Shown: positions 21,059 to 34,130, counted from the first letter of the stretch. The stretch is DNA of 64,000 bases from Agriotes lineatus (GCA_940337035.1 OW679200.1:18433303-18497302); one strand, 5' to 3'. Made by a program: numbers and translations. The notes: a model not told the origin generated them from the letters alone.

Positions 21059-22305
21059 TTGTATTTATGGTCCGATTTAGCTCATATTCGGAATGTACGT
21101 TGGTTACTTAGAGAGAAATGTCTATACAAAAAATGAACCCGGTAGGTGGCGCTGGAGTCAAGATATTTACCAAATAGTGTATTTACGGTCCGATTTAGCT
21201 CATATTCGGAATGTACGTTGGTTACTTAGAGAGAAATGTCTATACAAAAAATGAACCCGGTAGGTGGCGCTGGAGTCAAGATATTTACCAAAATGTGTAT
21301 TTACCGTCCGATTTAGCTCATATTCGGAATGTACGTTGGTTACTTAGAGAGAAATGCCTATACAAAAAATGAACCCGGTAGGTGGCGCTGGAGTCAAGAT
21401 ATTTACCAAAATGTGTATTTACCGTCCGATTTAGCTCATATTCGGAATGTACGTTGGCTACTTAGAGAGAAATGCCTATACAAAAAATTAACCCGGTAGG
21501 TGGCGGTGGAGTCAAGATATTTACCAAAATGTGTATTTACGGTCGTTAGACGTAAAACTTAATATTTTTTTTCTATCCGGGGGGTGACTTTTAATGTTTC
21601 CAAACGGTTTTAAGTTGTTCGGGGCCTTTTTGGTTACAGCTGTTTAAAATTCCACGAAGATTGGGCGTTTATTACCAAAGTTAACTTCGATATGTTACCA
21701 TATTTTAAATTTAAAGCTAGGTGAATTATATATAATTCACTGGGTGCGTTTTTCGAAATTAGAAAATGGGACAAATAATTTTGTGGCATCATACATGGGT
21801 ATTAAAATAATATCGCGTAATATTTTTTTAGATTGGCCTCCAGCAGCAAGTTAAGCAAAAACGTAATGTCACTTCAAATAAATTAAACCAAAAGTGTTTT
21901 GAGGCGTATCAAATCCCGTCACATATATTTTCTCATTTTATATAAGCAACCGTATTGCACTGTAGTCCATTTACTAAGGAAAAAAAGTTCTAACTTCGTT
22001 GACTCAAAACCGATTTTGATATATTTTTTTTAATTTCGGAAAAGTTTATAGAAAAGTTCCCCACGGGTGAGAAGGTGTGCTTTTTATTTTTTCAATTGTT
22101 ATTAACAAGTAAGTGTTTTTTAATACAGTCTTAATTAAAAAAATTACTCTTCAACAGTATGGTGCAATTTTAAATAGTTATATTAATTTTATTGTACGTA
22201 ATTATGAAAAAAAGCAATTGTTGTTTTTGTCGATCATCGTACAATATTTTTTCGTACACTAGCATACAAAAAGGAATACTAAATTTATCCTCGTATATAG
22301 CAATT

Positions 22306-22459
22306 ATGCCACCCAAACGACAAGCGATTGGTCGATCTACACTTCAAACACAAAAGCAAAGGGCATACGAGTTTCAGATACCGATGAGCAACGGGAAGAA
22401 AGACTGGAAACCGTTCGAGTACGCACTGCTCAAGCATGTCGTCGAGATATTTCGATAAA
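22306..22459 (+). pseudogene. Helitron N-terminal fragment (unit 2)
   Basis: Same sequence and same frameshift as the unit 1 copy. It is present only because the monomer is tandemly repeated. Confidence 0.7.
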
Positions 22460-23706
22460 TTGTATTTATGGTCCGATTTAGCTCATATTCGGAATGTACG
22501 TTGGTTACTTAGAGAGAAATGTCTATACAAAAAATGAACCCGGTAGGTGGCGCTGGAGTCAAGATATTTACCAAATAGTGTATTTACGGTCCGATTTAGC
22601 TCATATTCGGAATGTACGTTGGTTACTTAGAGAGAAATGTCTATACAAAAAATGAACCCGGTAGGTGGCGCTGGAGTCAAGATATTTACCAAAATGTGTA
22701 TTTACCGTCCGATTTAGCTCATATTCGGAATGTACGTTGGTTACTTCGAGAGAAATGCCTATACAAAAAATGAACCCGGTAGGTGGCGCTGGAGTCAAGA
22801 TATTTACCAAAATGTGTATTTACCGTCCGATTTAGCTCATATTCGGAATGTACGTTGGCTACTTAGAGAGAAATGCCTATACAAAAAATTAACCCGGTAG
22901 GTGGCGGTGGAGTCAAGATATTTACCAAAATGTGTATTTACGGTCGTTAGACGTAAAACTTAATATTTTTTTTCTATCCGGGGGGTGACTTTTAATGTTT
23001 CCAAACGGTTTTAAGTTGTTCGGGGCCTTTTTGGTTACAGCTGTTTAAAATTCCACGAAGATTGGGCGTTTATTACCAAAGTTAACTTCGATATGTTACC
23101 ATATTTTAAATTTAAAGCTAGGTGAATTATATATAATTCACTGGGTGCGTTTTTCGAAATTAGAAAATGGGATAAATAATTTTGTGGCATCATACATGGG
23201 TATTAAAATAATATCGCGTAATATTTTTTTAGATTGGCCTCCAGCAGCAAGTTAAGCAAAAACGTAATGTCACTACAAATAAATTAAACCAAAAGTGTTT
23301 TGAGGCGTATCAAATCCCGTCACATATATTTTCTCATTTTATATAAGCAACCGTATTGCACTGTAGTCCATTTACTAAGGAAAAAAAGTTCTAACTTCGT
23401 TGACTCAAAACCGATTTTGATATATTTTTTTTAATTTCGGAAAAGTTTATAGAAAAGTTCCCCACGGGTGAGAAGGTGTGCTTTTTATTTTTTCAATTGT
23501 TATTAACAAGTAAGTGTTTTTTAATACAGTCTTAATTAAAAAAATTACTCTTCAACAGTATGGTGCAATTTTAAATAGTTATATTAATTTTATTGTACGT
23601 AATTATGAAAAAAAGCAATTGTTGTTTTTGTCGATCATCGTACAATATTTTTTCGTACACTAGCATACAAAAAGGAATACTAAATTTATCCTCGTATATA
23701 GCAATT

Positions 23707-23859
23707 ATGCCACCCAAACGACAAGCGATTGGTCGATCTACACTTCAAACACAAAAGCAAAGGGCATACGAGTTTCAGATACCGATGAGCAACGGAAGAA
23801 AGACTGGAAACCGTTCGAGTACGCACTGCTCAAGCATGTCGTCGAGATATTTCGATAAA
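23707..23859 (+). pseudogene. Helitron N-terminal fragment with 1-bp deletion (unit 3)
   Basis: As in the other units but with one G missing after gcaacgg, so the downstream frame differs and an open frame extends into the minisatellite. This private change marks unit 3. Confidence 0.7.
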
Positions 23860-25106
23860 TTGTATTTATGGTCCGATTTAGCTCATATTCGGAATGTACG
23901 TTGGTTACTTAGAGAGAAATGTCTATACAAAAAATGAACCCGGTAGGTGGCGCTGGAGTCAAGATATTTACCAAATAGTGTATTTACGGTCCGATTTAGC
24001 TCATATTCGGAATGTACGTTGGTTACTTAGAGAGAAATGTCTATACAAAAAATGAACCCGGTAGGTGGCGCTGGAGTCAAGATATTTACCAAAATGTGTA
24101 TTTACCGTCCGATTTAGCTCATATTCGGAATGTACGTTGGTTACTTAGAGAGAAATGCCTATACAAAAAATGAACCCGGTAGGTGGCGCTGGAGTCAAGA
24201 TATTTACCAAAATGTGTATTTACCGTCCGATTTAGCTCATATTCGGAATGTACGTTGGCTACTTAGAGAGAAATGCCTATACAAAAAATTAACCCGGTAG
24301 GTGGCGGTGGAGTCAAGATATTTACCAAAATGTGTATTTACGGTCGTTAGACGTAAAACTTAATATTTTTTTTCTATCCGGGGGGTGACTTTTAATGTTT
24401 CCAAACGGTTTTAAGTTGTTCGGGGCCTTTTTGGTTACAGCTGTTTAAAATTCCACGAAGATTGGGCGTTTATTACCAAAGTTAACTTCGATATGTTACC
24501 ATATTTTAAATTTAAAGCTAGGTGAATTATATATAATTCACTGGGTGCGTTTTTCGAAATTAGAAAATGGGATAAATAATTTTGTGGCATCATACATGGG
24601 TATTAAAATAATATCGCGTAATATTTTTTTAGATTGGCCTCCAGCAGCAAGTTAAGCAAAAACGTAATGTCACTACAAATAAATTAAACCAAAAGTGTTT
24701 TGAGGCGTATCAAATCCCGTCACATATATTTTCTCATTTTATATAAGCAACCGTATTGCACTGTAGTCCATTTACTAAGGAAAAAAAGTTCTAACTTCGT
24801 TGACTCAAAACCGATTTTGATATATTTTTTTTAATTTCGGAAAAGTTTATAGAAAAGTTCCCCACGGGTGAGAAGGTGTGCTTTTTATTTTTTCAATTGT
24901 TATTAACAAGTAAGTGTTTTTTAATACAGTCTTAATTAAAAAAATTACTCTTCAACAGTATGGTGCAATTTTAAATAGTTATATTAATTTTATTGTACGT
25001 AATTATGAAAAAAAGCAATTGTTGTTTTTGTCGATCATCGTACAATATTTTTTCGTACACTAGCATACAAAAAGGAATACTAAATTTATCCTCGTATATA
25101 GCAATT

Positions 25107-25260
25107 ATGCCACCCAAACGACAAGCGATTGGTCGATCTACACTTCAAACACAAAAGCAAAGGGCATACGAGTTTCAGATACCGATGAGCAACGGGAAGA
25201 AAGACTGGAAACCGTTCGAGTACGCACTGCTCAAGCATGTCGTCGAGATATTTCGATAAA
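25107..25260 (+). pseudogene. Helitron N-terminal fragment (unit 4)
   Basis: Identical by eye to the unit 1 copy. Confidence 0.7.
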
Positions 25261-26506
25261 TTGTATTTATGGTCCGATTTAGCTCATATTCGGAATGTAC
25301 GTTGGTTACTTAGAGAGAAATGTCTATACAAAAAATGAACCCGGTAGGTGGCGCTGGAGTCAAGATATTTACCAAATAGTGTATTTACGGTCCGATTTAG
25401 CTCATATTCGGAATGTACGTTGGTTACTTAGAGAGAAATGTCTATACAAAAAATGAACCCGGTAGGTGGCGCTGGAGTCAAGATATTTACCAAAATGTGT
25501 ATTTACCGTCCGATTTAGCTCATATTCGGAATGTACGTTGGTTACTTAGAGAGAAATGCCTATACAAAAAATGAACCCGGTAGGTGGCGCTGGAGTCAAG
25601 ATATTTACCAAAATGTGTATTTACCGTCCGATTTAGCTCATATTCGGAATGTACGTTGGCTACTTAGAGAGAAATGCCTATACAAAAAATTAACCCGGTA
25701 GGTGGCGGTGGAGTCAAGATATTTACCAAAATGTGTATTTACGGTCGTTAGACGTAAAACTTAATATTTTTTTTCTATCCGGGGGGTGACTTTTAATGTT
25801 TCCAAACGGTTTTAAGTTGTTCGGGGCCTTTTTGGTTACAGCTGTTTAAAATTCCACGAAGATTGGGCGTTTATTACCAAAGTTAACTTCGATATGTTAC
25901 CATATTTTAAATTTAAAGCTAGGTGAATTATATATAATTCACTGGGTGCGTTTTTCGAAATTAGAAAATGGGACAAATAATTTTGTGGCATCATACATGG
26001 GTATTAAAATAATATCGCGTAATATTTTTTTAGATTGGCCTCCAGCAGCAAGTTAAGCAAAAACGTAATGTCACTTCAAATAAATTAAACCAAAAGTGTT
26101 TTGAGGCGTATCAAATCCCGTCACATATATTTTCTCATTTTATATAAGCAACCGTATTGCACTGTAGTCCATTTACTAAGGAAAAAAAGTTCTAACTTCG
26201 TTGACTCAAAACCGATTTTGATATATTTTTTTTAATTTCGGAAAAGTTTATAGAAAAGTTCCCCACGGGTGAGAAGGTGTGCTTTTTATTTTTCAATTGT
26301 TATTAACAAGTAAGTGTTTTTTAATACAGTCTTAATTAAAAAAATTACTCTTCAACAGTATGGTGCAATTTTAAATAGTTATATTAATTTTATTGTACGT
26401 AATTATGAAAAAAAGCAATTGTTGTTTTTGTCGATCATCGTACAATATTTTTTCGTACACTAGCATACAAAAAGGAATACTAAATTTATCCTCGTATATA
26501 GCAATT

Positions 26507-26660
26507 ATGCCACCCAAACGACAAGCGATTGGTCGATCTACACTTCAAACACAAAAGCAAAGGGCATACGAGTTTCAGATACCGATGAGCAACGGGAAGA
26601 AAGACTGGAAACCGTTCGAGTACGCACTGCTCAAGCATGTCGTCGAGATATTTCGATAAA
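26507..26660 (+). pseudogene. Helitron N-terminal fragment (unit 5)
   Basis: Identical by eye to the unit 1 copy. The poly-T just upstream (26289-26295) is one T shorter than in other units. Confidence 0.7.
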
Positions 26661-27907
26661 TTGTATTTATGGTCCGATTTAGCTCATATTCGGAATGTAC
26701 GTTGGTTACTTAGAGAGAAATGTCTATACAAAAAATGAACCCGGTAGGTGGCGCTGGAGTCAAGATATTTACCAAATAGTGTATTTACGGTCCGATTTAG
26801 CTCATATTCGGAATGTACGTTGGTTACTTAGAGAGAAATGTCTATACAAAAAATGAACCCGGTAGGTGGCGCTGGAGTCAAGATATTTACCAAAATGTGT
26901 ATTTACCGTCCGATTTAGCTCATATTCGGAATGTACGTTGGTTACTTAGAGAGAAATGCCTATACAAAAAATGAACCCGGTAGGTGGCGCTGGAGTCAAG
27001 ATATTTACCAAAATGTGTATTTACCGTCCGATTTAGCTCATATTCGGAATGTACGTTGGCTACTTAGAGAGAAATGCCTATACAAAAAATTAACCCGGTA
27101 GGTGGCGGTGGAGTCAAGATATTTACCAAAATGTGTATTTACGGTCGTTAGACGTAAAACTTAATATTTTTTTTCTATCCGGGGGGTGACTTTTAATGTT
27201 TCCAAACGGTTTTAAGTTGTTCGGGGCCTTTTTGGTTACAGCTGTTTAAAATTCCACGAAGATTGGGCGTTTATTACCAAAGTTAACTTCGATATGTTAC
27301 CATATTTTAAATTTAAAGCTAGGTGAATTATATATAATTCACTGGGTGCGTTTTTCGAAATTAGAAAATGGGACAAATAATTTTGTGGCATCATACATGG
27401 GTATTAAAATAATATCGCGTAATATTTTTTTAGATTGGCCTCCAGCAGCAAGTTAAGCAAAAACGTAATGTCACTTCAAATAAATTAAACCAAAAGTGTT
27501 TTGAGGCGTATCAAATCCCGTCACATATATTTTCTCATTTTATATAAGCAACCGTATTGCACTGTAGTCCATTTACTAAGGAAAAAAAGTTCTAACTTCG
27601 TTGACTCAAAACCGATTTTGATATATTTTTTTTAATTTCGGAAAAGTTTATAGAAAAGTTCCCCACGGGTGAGAAGGTGTGCTTTTTATTTTTTCAATTG
27701 TTATTAACAAGTAAGTGTTTTTTAATACAGTCTTAATTAAAAAAATTACTCTTCAACAGTATGGTGCAATTTTAAATAGTTATATTAATTTTATTGTACG
27801 TAATTATGAAAAAAAGCAATTGTTGTTTTTGTCGATCATCGTACAATATTTTTTCGTACACTAGCATACAAAAAGGAATACTAAATTTATCCTCGTATAT
27901 AGCAATT

Positions 27908-28061
27908 ATGCCACCCAAACGACAAGCGATTGGTCGATCTACACTTCAAACACAAAAGCAAAGGGCATACGAGTTTCAGATACCGATGAGCAACGGGAAG
28001 AAAGACTGGAAACCGTTCGAGTACGCACTGCTCAAGCATGTCGTCGAGATATTTCGATAAA
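27908..28061 (+). pseudogene. Helitron N-terminal fragment (unit 6)
   Basis: Identical by eye to the unit 1 copy. Unit 7 ends before this segment. Confidence 0.7.
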
Positions 28062-29492
28062 TTGTATTTATGGTCCGATTTAGCTCATATTCGGAATGTA
28101 CGTTGGTTACTTAGAGAGAAATGTCTATACAAAAAATGAACCCGGTAGGTGGCGCTGGAGTCAAGATATTTACCAAATAGTGTATTTACGGTCCGATTTA
28201 GCTCATATTCGGAATGTACGTTGGTTACTTAGAGAGAAATGTCTATACAAAAAATGAACCCGGTAGGTGGCGCTGGAGTCAAGATATTTACCAAAATGTG
28301 TATTTACCGTCCGATTTAGCTCATATTCGGAATGTACGTTGGTTACTTCGAGAGAAATGCCTATACAAAAAATGAACCCGGTAGGTGGCGCTGGAGTCAA
28401 GATATTTACCAAAATGTGTATTTACCGTCCGATTTAGCTCATATTCGGAATGTACGTTGGCTACTTAGAGAGAAATGCCTATACAAAAAATTAACCCGGT
28501 AGGTGGCGGTGGAGTCAAGATATTTACCAAAATGTGTATTTACGGTCGTTAGACGTAAAACTTAATATTTTTTTTCTATCCGGGGGGTGACTTTTAATGT
28601 TTCCAAACGGTTTTAAGTTGTTCGGGGCCTTTTTGGTTACAGCTGTTTAAAATTCCACGAAGATTGGGCGTTTATTACCAAAGTTAACTTCGATATGTTA
28701 CCATATTTTAAATTTAAAGCTAGGTGAATTATATATAATTCACTGGGTGCGTTTTTCGAAATTAGAAAATGGGACAAATAATTTTGTGGCATCATACATG
28801 GGTATTAAAATAATATCGCGTAATATTTTTTTAGATTGGCCTCCAGCAGCAAGTTAAGCAAAAACGTAATGTCACTTCAAATAATTAAACCAAAAGTGTT
28901 TTGAGGCGTATCAAATCCCGTCACATATATTTTCTCATTTTATATAAGCAACCGTATTGCACTGTAGTCCATTTACTAAGGAAAAAAAGTTCTAACTTCG
29001 TTGACTCAAACCGATTTTGATATATTTTTTTTATTTCGGAAAAGTTTATAGAAAAGTTCCCCACGGGTGAGAAGGTGTGCTTTTTATTTTTTCAATTGTT
29101 ATTAACAAGTAAGTGTTTTTTAATACAGTCTTAATTAAAAAAATTACTCTTTTATTTATTTAAACAATGCCTGACACTTGATAACATTCATTCGGTTTTA
29201 TTTCGTATACAGGGTTTTTTTGGGTCGCTGATCTCAAATTTGTGTTAAAATTTATCAAAAATGGAAAATAACGTCTTTAAGGTGGCAAAATAGCTTCATT
29301 TTTGAATTTTGCGCGTTGCCTCATATCTAGGGGTTTTGGACACGCTTATTATAAATATAGCATTAAGAGGTTAATTTTTATTCTGTACGAATATTATTAT
29401 TATTTAATAAACATTATATTAACTAAATGTTAAATAGATTAAATACATTTAACTATAACATATAAATTCGAACGCCTAAAAATGTATTTTCT

Positions 29493-29878
29493 ACGACCTC
29501 TTTGTACAATTACCAAAATATATTACTGAATTAAACGATTTGCTAGTTGTGACCGAAGGAGGAATGTTATTACATAAAAACAAATGGCAACTTGTTCAAC
29601 AGTATGGTGCAATTTTAACTAGTTATATTAATTTTATTGTACGTAATTACGAAAAAAAAGCAATTGTTTTTGTCGATCATCAGAAACATCGAATAAATCC
29701 CGATGGCTCAAGACGAAAACTGCACCTGATATTCGATTGGATAGAGACAGGTTTAGTTATAGTCTCAGAGAATATAGACGTATTAGTTATATTAACAGCT
29801 TTAGCTTCCCCTGATAATGATATATATTTTTTAAAACCTGCCAAATATAAAGAAATATCTTTCTCTAAGAGCCTGTAA
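29493..29878 (+). pseudogene. Uncharacterised insect protein fragment; likely source of the captured segment
   Basis: Reads in one frame from YDLFVQLPKYITELNDL through VTEGGMLLHKNKW and NIDVLVILTALASPD to SFSKSL, then a stop at 29876. I associate the GGMLLH, VFVD and DVLV patterns with a large, uncharacterised insect family with a possible PIN/FEN1-like nuclease core; this is from memory and uncertain. Compared with that memory, a middle portion seems deleted between the RRKLH and VIVSEN segments. It lies immediately to the right of the macrosatellite. The 29152-29594 interval, absent from the monomers, separates the end of unit 7 from the homologous 87 bp. Confidence 0.55.
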
Positions 29879-31127
29879 TTTGCGATATTAAGTAAACATC
29901 TAAGAATATAAATGTTTTGAAGTCTAACGACAAGTGGTCTTTTCATATTGGAAAATGTGTGCTACTAACAATTTTACATTTAAAATTAAGGCTTAACACA
30001 CACAAAGAAATTAAAGATAGACCAGCAAATGCAGCGGAATTTGCATCCTGTTGTTGGGTCACTGTTTATATATACGTCACGTCGGATGGCATTCCGTTCT
30101 TGCACACAAGTCCCAAGGTCGCCGTGTTATTTTATATCGTATTTCTTTGTACCAAGTCGTAGGTATTAGTTTTCTTTATATTAATATTATATTATTAAAT
30201 TGGTTTAATTGGTCAATTGGAGTTTGTGTTGCATTTCTTGTTGGATTGCTATTGATTTTGCGTAATTCATGGCCTACTTTGACTAAAAATTTTTTTTTTA
30301 TTTTGAAAAATAATAAGTTCCTAAATTTAAATTTAAGATGCTATTATAAAGCACTTTTAGTGCTGATTTCAAATATCTAAAAATATACAGGGTATTCCAT
30401 TTAAAAAACCAAAGTTGTGTATCACCACGTAAAAATAGGAGGCTATGGCTTAAATTGGTTAACGTCAATTTTTAGGTTGTATACTGGCATTTAAAACAGA
30501 AGAAAGTTCTTTTCGATATCTCTATTATTAACAAAGTTACGAGCTGTCTAGCGATCTACAAACACACTGTATACTTTCGTTAATGTAGTTCGTAATATTT
30601 TCATCCCTGGATTTGGCTTTTACACTACTTTGAATATAGTTTATCTGCTGTATAATTAATTTTCTACTGTACGAACCTGAAATACAACGAAAAGCATTTT
30701 AATAATGTTTAGACCAAGTAATCGAGTATTTTGAAGATTATCTTTAATAATAAATATTCCCAACTTCCAAATCAAGTAGTTTACAATAATTTTTAGAACA
30801 CCTAAAAACCAAATAAAGAGATTATTAGAAGGTAATAGGTGATCCCATAACCGCACAAACCTTTCCTATTTGTTTAAAAATTCTATTCTACTGAAATAAT
30901 GCCACTACGACCTCGGTAAATACAAATAAATGTAATGTTTAAGGTAATAAAATGGTTAAATATTAAAGACATCAGAGGACAGAACTTGTAATTAATTCTT
31001 AAAACGTTTTTATTAATAGCGAATTCGGCTGACTGCGCCGATGACGTCTTGCTACGAGATTATCTTCACAAAACAGATTATGTTGCAGCCAGAGCGAGCG
31101 AAATTCACCATATAAATAACAGGTAAT
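29879..31127. other. Intergenic DNA, nothing firm
   Basis: Two overlapping open frames (29917-30380) have no recognisable domain and follow the decayed gene. From 30388 a tacagggtattcc motif resembles the ends of insect inverted-repeat elements, without a visible partner. Confidence 0.35.
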
Positions 31128-31240
31128 AGGCAACCCTCAACGAATTTTGAAATTTTCCCAGCTTGAGTATAGGCAACCTTCAACGAATTTTGATATTTTC
31201 GGAGCTGTAGTATAGGCAACCGAGGCTAACTTCGCACAAA
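31128..31240 (+). repeat. Two tandem copies of a ~58-bp unit
   Basis: taggcaaccctcaacgaatt and taggcaaccttcaacgaatt are followed by similar sequence through agct..agta, and a third start (taggcaaccgaggc) follows. It lies between the macrosatellite flank and the next LINE. Confidence 0.8.
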
Positions 31241-31415
31241 AATCGACCACGTAGTTCTTAAGAAACGGCGTTGGCGCATGCCGGTAGTGGGCGCGTTCAT
31301 CGAGTCGTTGTACGTACCCTTACATGTGTAAGACTTCCGACGACGTCGTCGCAAGTCCGAAAACTCGCCGTTAGACCGGTTACATACACTAGAAAATCGT
31401 CGTATGTGGGAAACC

Positions 31416-31418
<3 letters not shown>

Positions 31419-31465
<47 letters not shown>
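31419..31465. repeat. (TA)n microsatellite at LINE 3' end
   Basis: About 23 TA dinucleotides directly abut the 3' end of the minus-strand LINE. RTE-type LINEs often end in such microsatellites, so it may be the element's tail. Confidence 0.95.
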
Positions 31466-31469
<4 letters not shown>

Positions 31470-32848
31470 TTATAACGTCCTACGTCTTCCAATACCCAAT
31501 CGCCATTCCTCTCTGTCGTTCCAGAGATTTTCTTCCAGTCTTCTTTCTCTCATTTCTTCGTTGATGCCACTTTGCCAACTCTTTCGGGGTCTACCTTGTT
31601 TCCCCCTTCCTCCCGGCTTCCATTGTAAAATTTGCTTAGGTATTCTTGTTTCTGGCATCCTTTGAACATGTCCGAACCATATTAATTGTTTGTCTTTGAT
31701 GTCATCTATTATAGTGTGGTTCACCGTCATAATTTCCCTAATTCTGTTATTTGTTACTCTTTCCATCCTTGATCTGCCTGTGCCCTCCTCCAAAAGTCCA
31801 TTTCTGTAGCTGTTAACGTCTTTATAGTTTTCTCTTTTATTGGCCAAACTTCCGAGCTATACGTTATTATACTTTTCACTATAGTATTGTATATTCGTTT
31901 TTTTGTTTTCTTTTGCAATGTTTTGGTCCCATAAAATGCTATTTAGCATAGCAATAGCTTTTCTGCCCTGTATGTTGCGTTCTCGAATCGCCTCATCCAG
32001 TATACCGTTTTGCGATATTTTTATTCCCAAATATTTGTACTCGTTGCATTGTTTTATTTGTTGTCCATTTTCCATTATCAGGTCTTGTTGTTCTCCTCCA
32101 ATGCACATATATTCGGTCTTGCTCAAATTTACCTCTAGTCCCCACTTTGCATATTCCTCTATAAGTTTGCGGGTCATATAGTTCATGTCATCGTAGTCCT
32201 GGGCTACTAATATTTGATCATCCGCGAAACATAGGGTATATAAAATGTTGTGGTTTAAGGGCAGGCCCATATTTTGGCACTTCTTTTTCCATTCCTTTAA
32301 TGCTTGTTCTAGGTAAATTTTGAACAGTGTTGGGGAAAGGCAGCATCCTTGTTTTTAGTCCTTTAGTTGTCGTGAATCCATTTGTAGCAGTGTTACCTAT
32401 TTTAATTTTTGTCTGTGACTGTTTATATAAGGTTTTTACGCTTCTTATTAATTCGACGTTAATATTTGTGTTTTCAAGAGCTTCCCACAAATTTTTATGT
32501 GGAACACTGTCATATGCCTTTTTCAAATCGACGAAAAGTAGATGTAGTTCTTGATTAAAGGCCATTTTCTTTTCAATAACTTGGGTGATCGAAAATATGT
32601 GATCAATGGTCGATCTGCCTGCTCGAAATCCAGCTTGTTCTTCAGCTTCCATTTGTTGGTATTCATTTTCTATTCTTTGTTTTATTATCTTTCCGTTATA
32701 GTTTGCTAATTGTGTTTGTTACAGCTATTCCCCGATAATTTTCACATCTACTTCTTTTTTAAATATAGGTGATAAATAGGTGACTTTCCATTCAACTGGT
32801 ATATCTTGTTTGTTTATACATTGTTGGAGGAGCTTTTGTAGATGCTAA
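31466..32848 (-). pseudogene. RTE-like non-LTR retrotransposon, 5'-truncated reverse transcriptase
   Basis: Minus-strand pieces in order: an RT finger/palm segment (EEQAGFRAGRSTIDHIF, then LFVDLKKAYDSVPH, 32650-32480), the catalytic motif CFADDQ (32270-32215), the thumb region (EYKYLGIKIS) and a C-terminal segment (WFGHVQRMPETRIPKQ, 31770-31690) typical of RTE-like endonuclease-RT proteins in insects. Frames shift near 32700, 32340 and 31860, so it is dead. The 5' part including the endonuclease is missing. The element ends at the TA microsatellite. Confidence 0.85.
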
Positions 32849-33019
32849 CAAATAAATATAACCATATAAATCATTACTCTTAAGTCGTGCAATATAAATA
32901 AATAAATGTATCGTTGTTAGAAATAGTTCGTTAGTTTAAGTAATTTGTGTTCTGCCTTGATAATTCTTGTGTTTGTAAATAATCGTAATTAATCGTTGTA
33001 AGTAATTGTTTAATGCAAG

Positions 33020-34130
33020 AAGCGTCGTATAATTTTGTAAATAGCCCGAACGTAAAAACGTAACAGTATTTATAAAGTAATAATTTTAATAGAATTTGAC
33101 GATAATTTTATACATTTGTTGATGGCTATTGGAGAAGAGGAGCGTGTAAACAGGGTTATTTTATTGCTGTTGTATTTGGTACAAATTATATTTATAAGTA
33201 TAATTTGTCAGAGATAATCTGCGTCTTCAAAACCATTTTCTAAGAGATCAGAGTGGTCTTTTTAACCTACCTGAGCAAAATCGTATGCAAATGGTTTTTA
33301 CGAAAAATGTGTGGCTACAAGTTACTTGTTTGGTTTGAGTCGGTCAAGTGTTAGCCGATGTATCAATCTCGTTACAAATGCCACTTATGATCATTTGTTA
33401 AATATATGGGTGAAGTTTCCAACCACCGCAAAAGAAAATGGAGAACAAAATTGAGATTTTACGAGAAATATCAAAATTCAGTGGTGTAATTGATTGCACA
33501 CATATAGCCATAGTAGCTCCTTCCGCTGAAGACGAATAGTTTCCAGGGCGAGTATATATAAACTATCACAGCATTAACGTGCAAGTCATATGCGATGCTG
33601 GCATAAATGCGAGGTATCCAGGATAAGTTGAAAATGCGGCAATATAGCCAACATCCATTATATACCAGCACTTGCGACAGTTTGTTGAAGGTACGTGCGT
33701 TATTTATAATTTATTAATATCAATATTTTCTCTTGAAGCAGCAAGTAAAATTATTTGAAATAAACATTTTATGTAAAATTATTTGAAATAAACATTTTAT
33801 TTAAAGAAGTTTGTATTGTTGCAGGTGAAAGATCTTCGTGGTTGTTAGGTGACTCAGGCTACCACTTGCAACCCTAGCGGTTTACATGTATTGTTGGTGC
33901 AGAACTTACTATACCACAGGGTCGCTACAATACAAGATTTATATCAACCGCAAATACAGTGGAAAGATTTATCGGCATTTTGAAAATGAGATTTTGTTGT
34001 TTGTTGCGCCATCGAACCTTGCATTATGACCCGGTAACTTCTGAAAGAAATATTTATGCTTGCAGTGTATTGTATAATTTGTGTACAAAAAATGTGCCTC
34101 TGCCAGATGCATGAAGGGGGCGAAGACATC
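33020..34130 (+). pseudogene. PIF/Harbinger (HARBI1-like) transposase, degraded
   Basis: Part 1 (33480-33690) reads GVIDCTHIAIVAP and YINYHSINVQVICDA, the region around the first catalytic Asp of PIF/Harbinger DDE transposases. After an apparent intron with acceptor ttgttgcag near 33824, part 2 reads WLLGDSGYHLQP, NTVERFIGILKMRF and SVLYNLC. This contains the second Asp and the Glu region. Several in-frame stops break it (for example in VYINYH upstream and after GYHLQP). Weaker matches extend upstream to ~33180. Terminal inverted repeats were not found. Confidence 0.8.

Larger units (their letters stand above)
19551..29151 (+). repeat. Helitron-derived macrosatellite: 1400/1401-bp monomers, head to tail
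   Basis: Units begin at 19551, 21069, 22470, 23870, 25271, 26671 and 28072. Spacings are 1518 (one extra 118-bp copy), then 1401, 1400, 1401, 1400 and 1401. The seventh unit stops at 29151. Each monomer contains (a) four or five 118-bp minisatellite copies, (b) ~600 bp non-coding including a 20-bp perfect palindrome, (c) an 89-bp fragment of another gene and (d) a broken Helitron N-terminal coding start. Neighbouring units differ at only a few positions by eye, so homogenisation or expansion is recent. Rolling-circle amplification is a natural hypothesis given the Helitron content, but unequal crossing-over would give the same structure. Confidence 0.95.
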
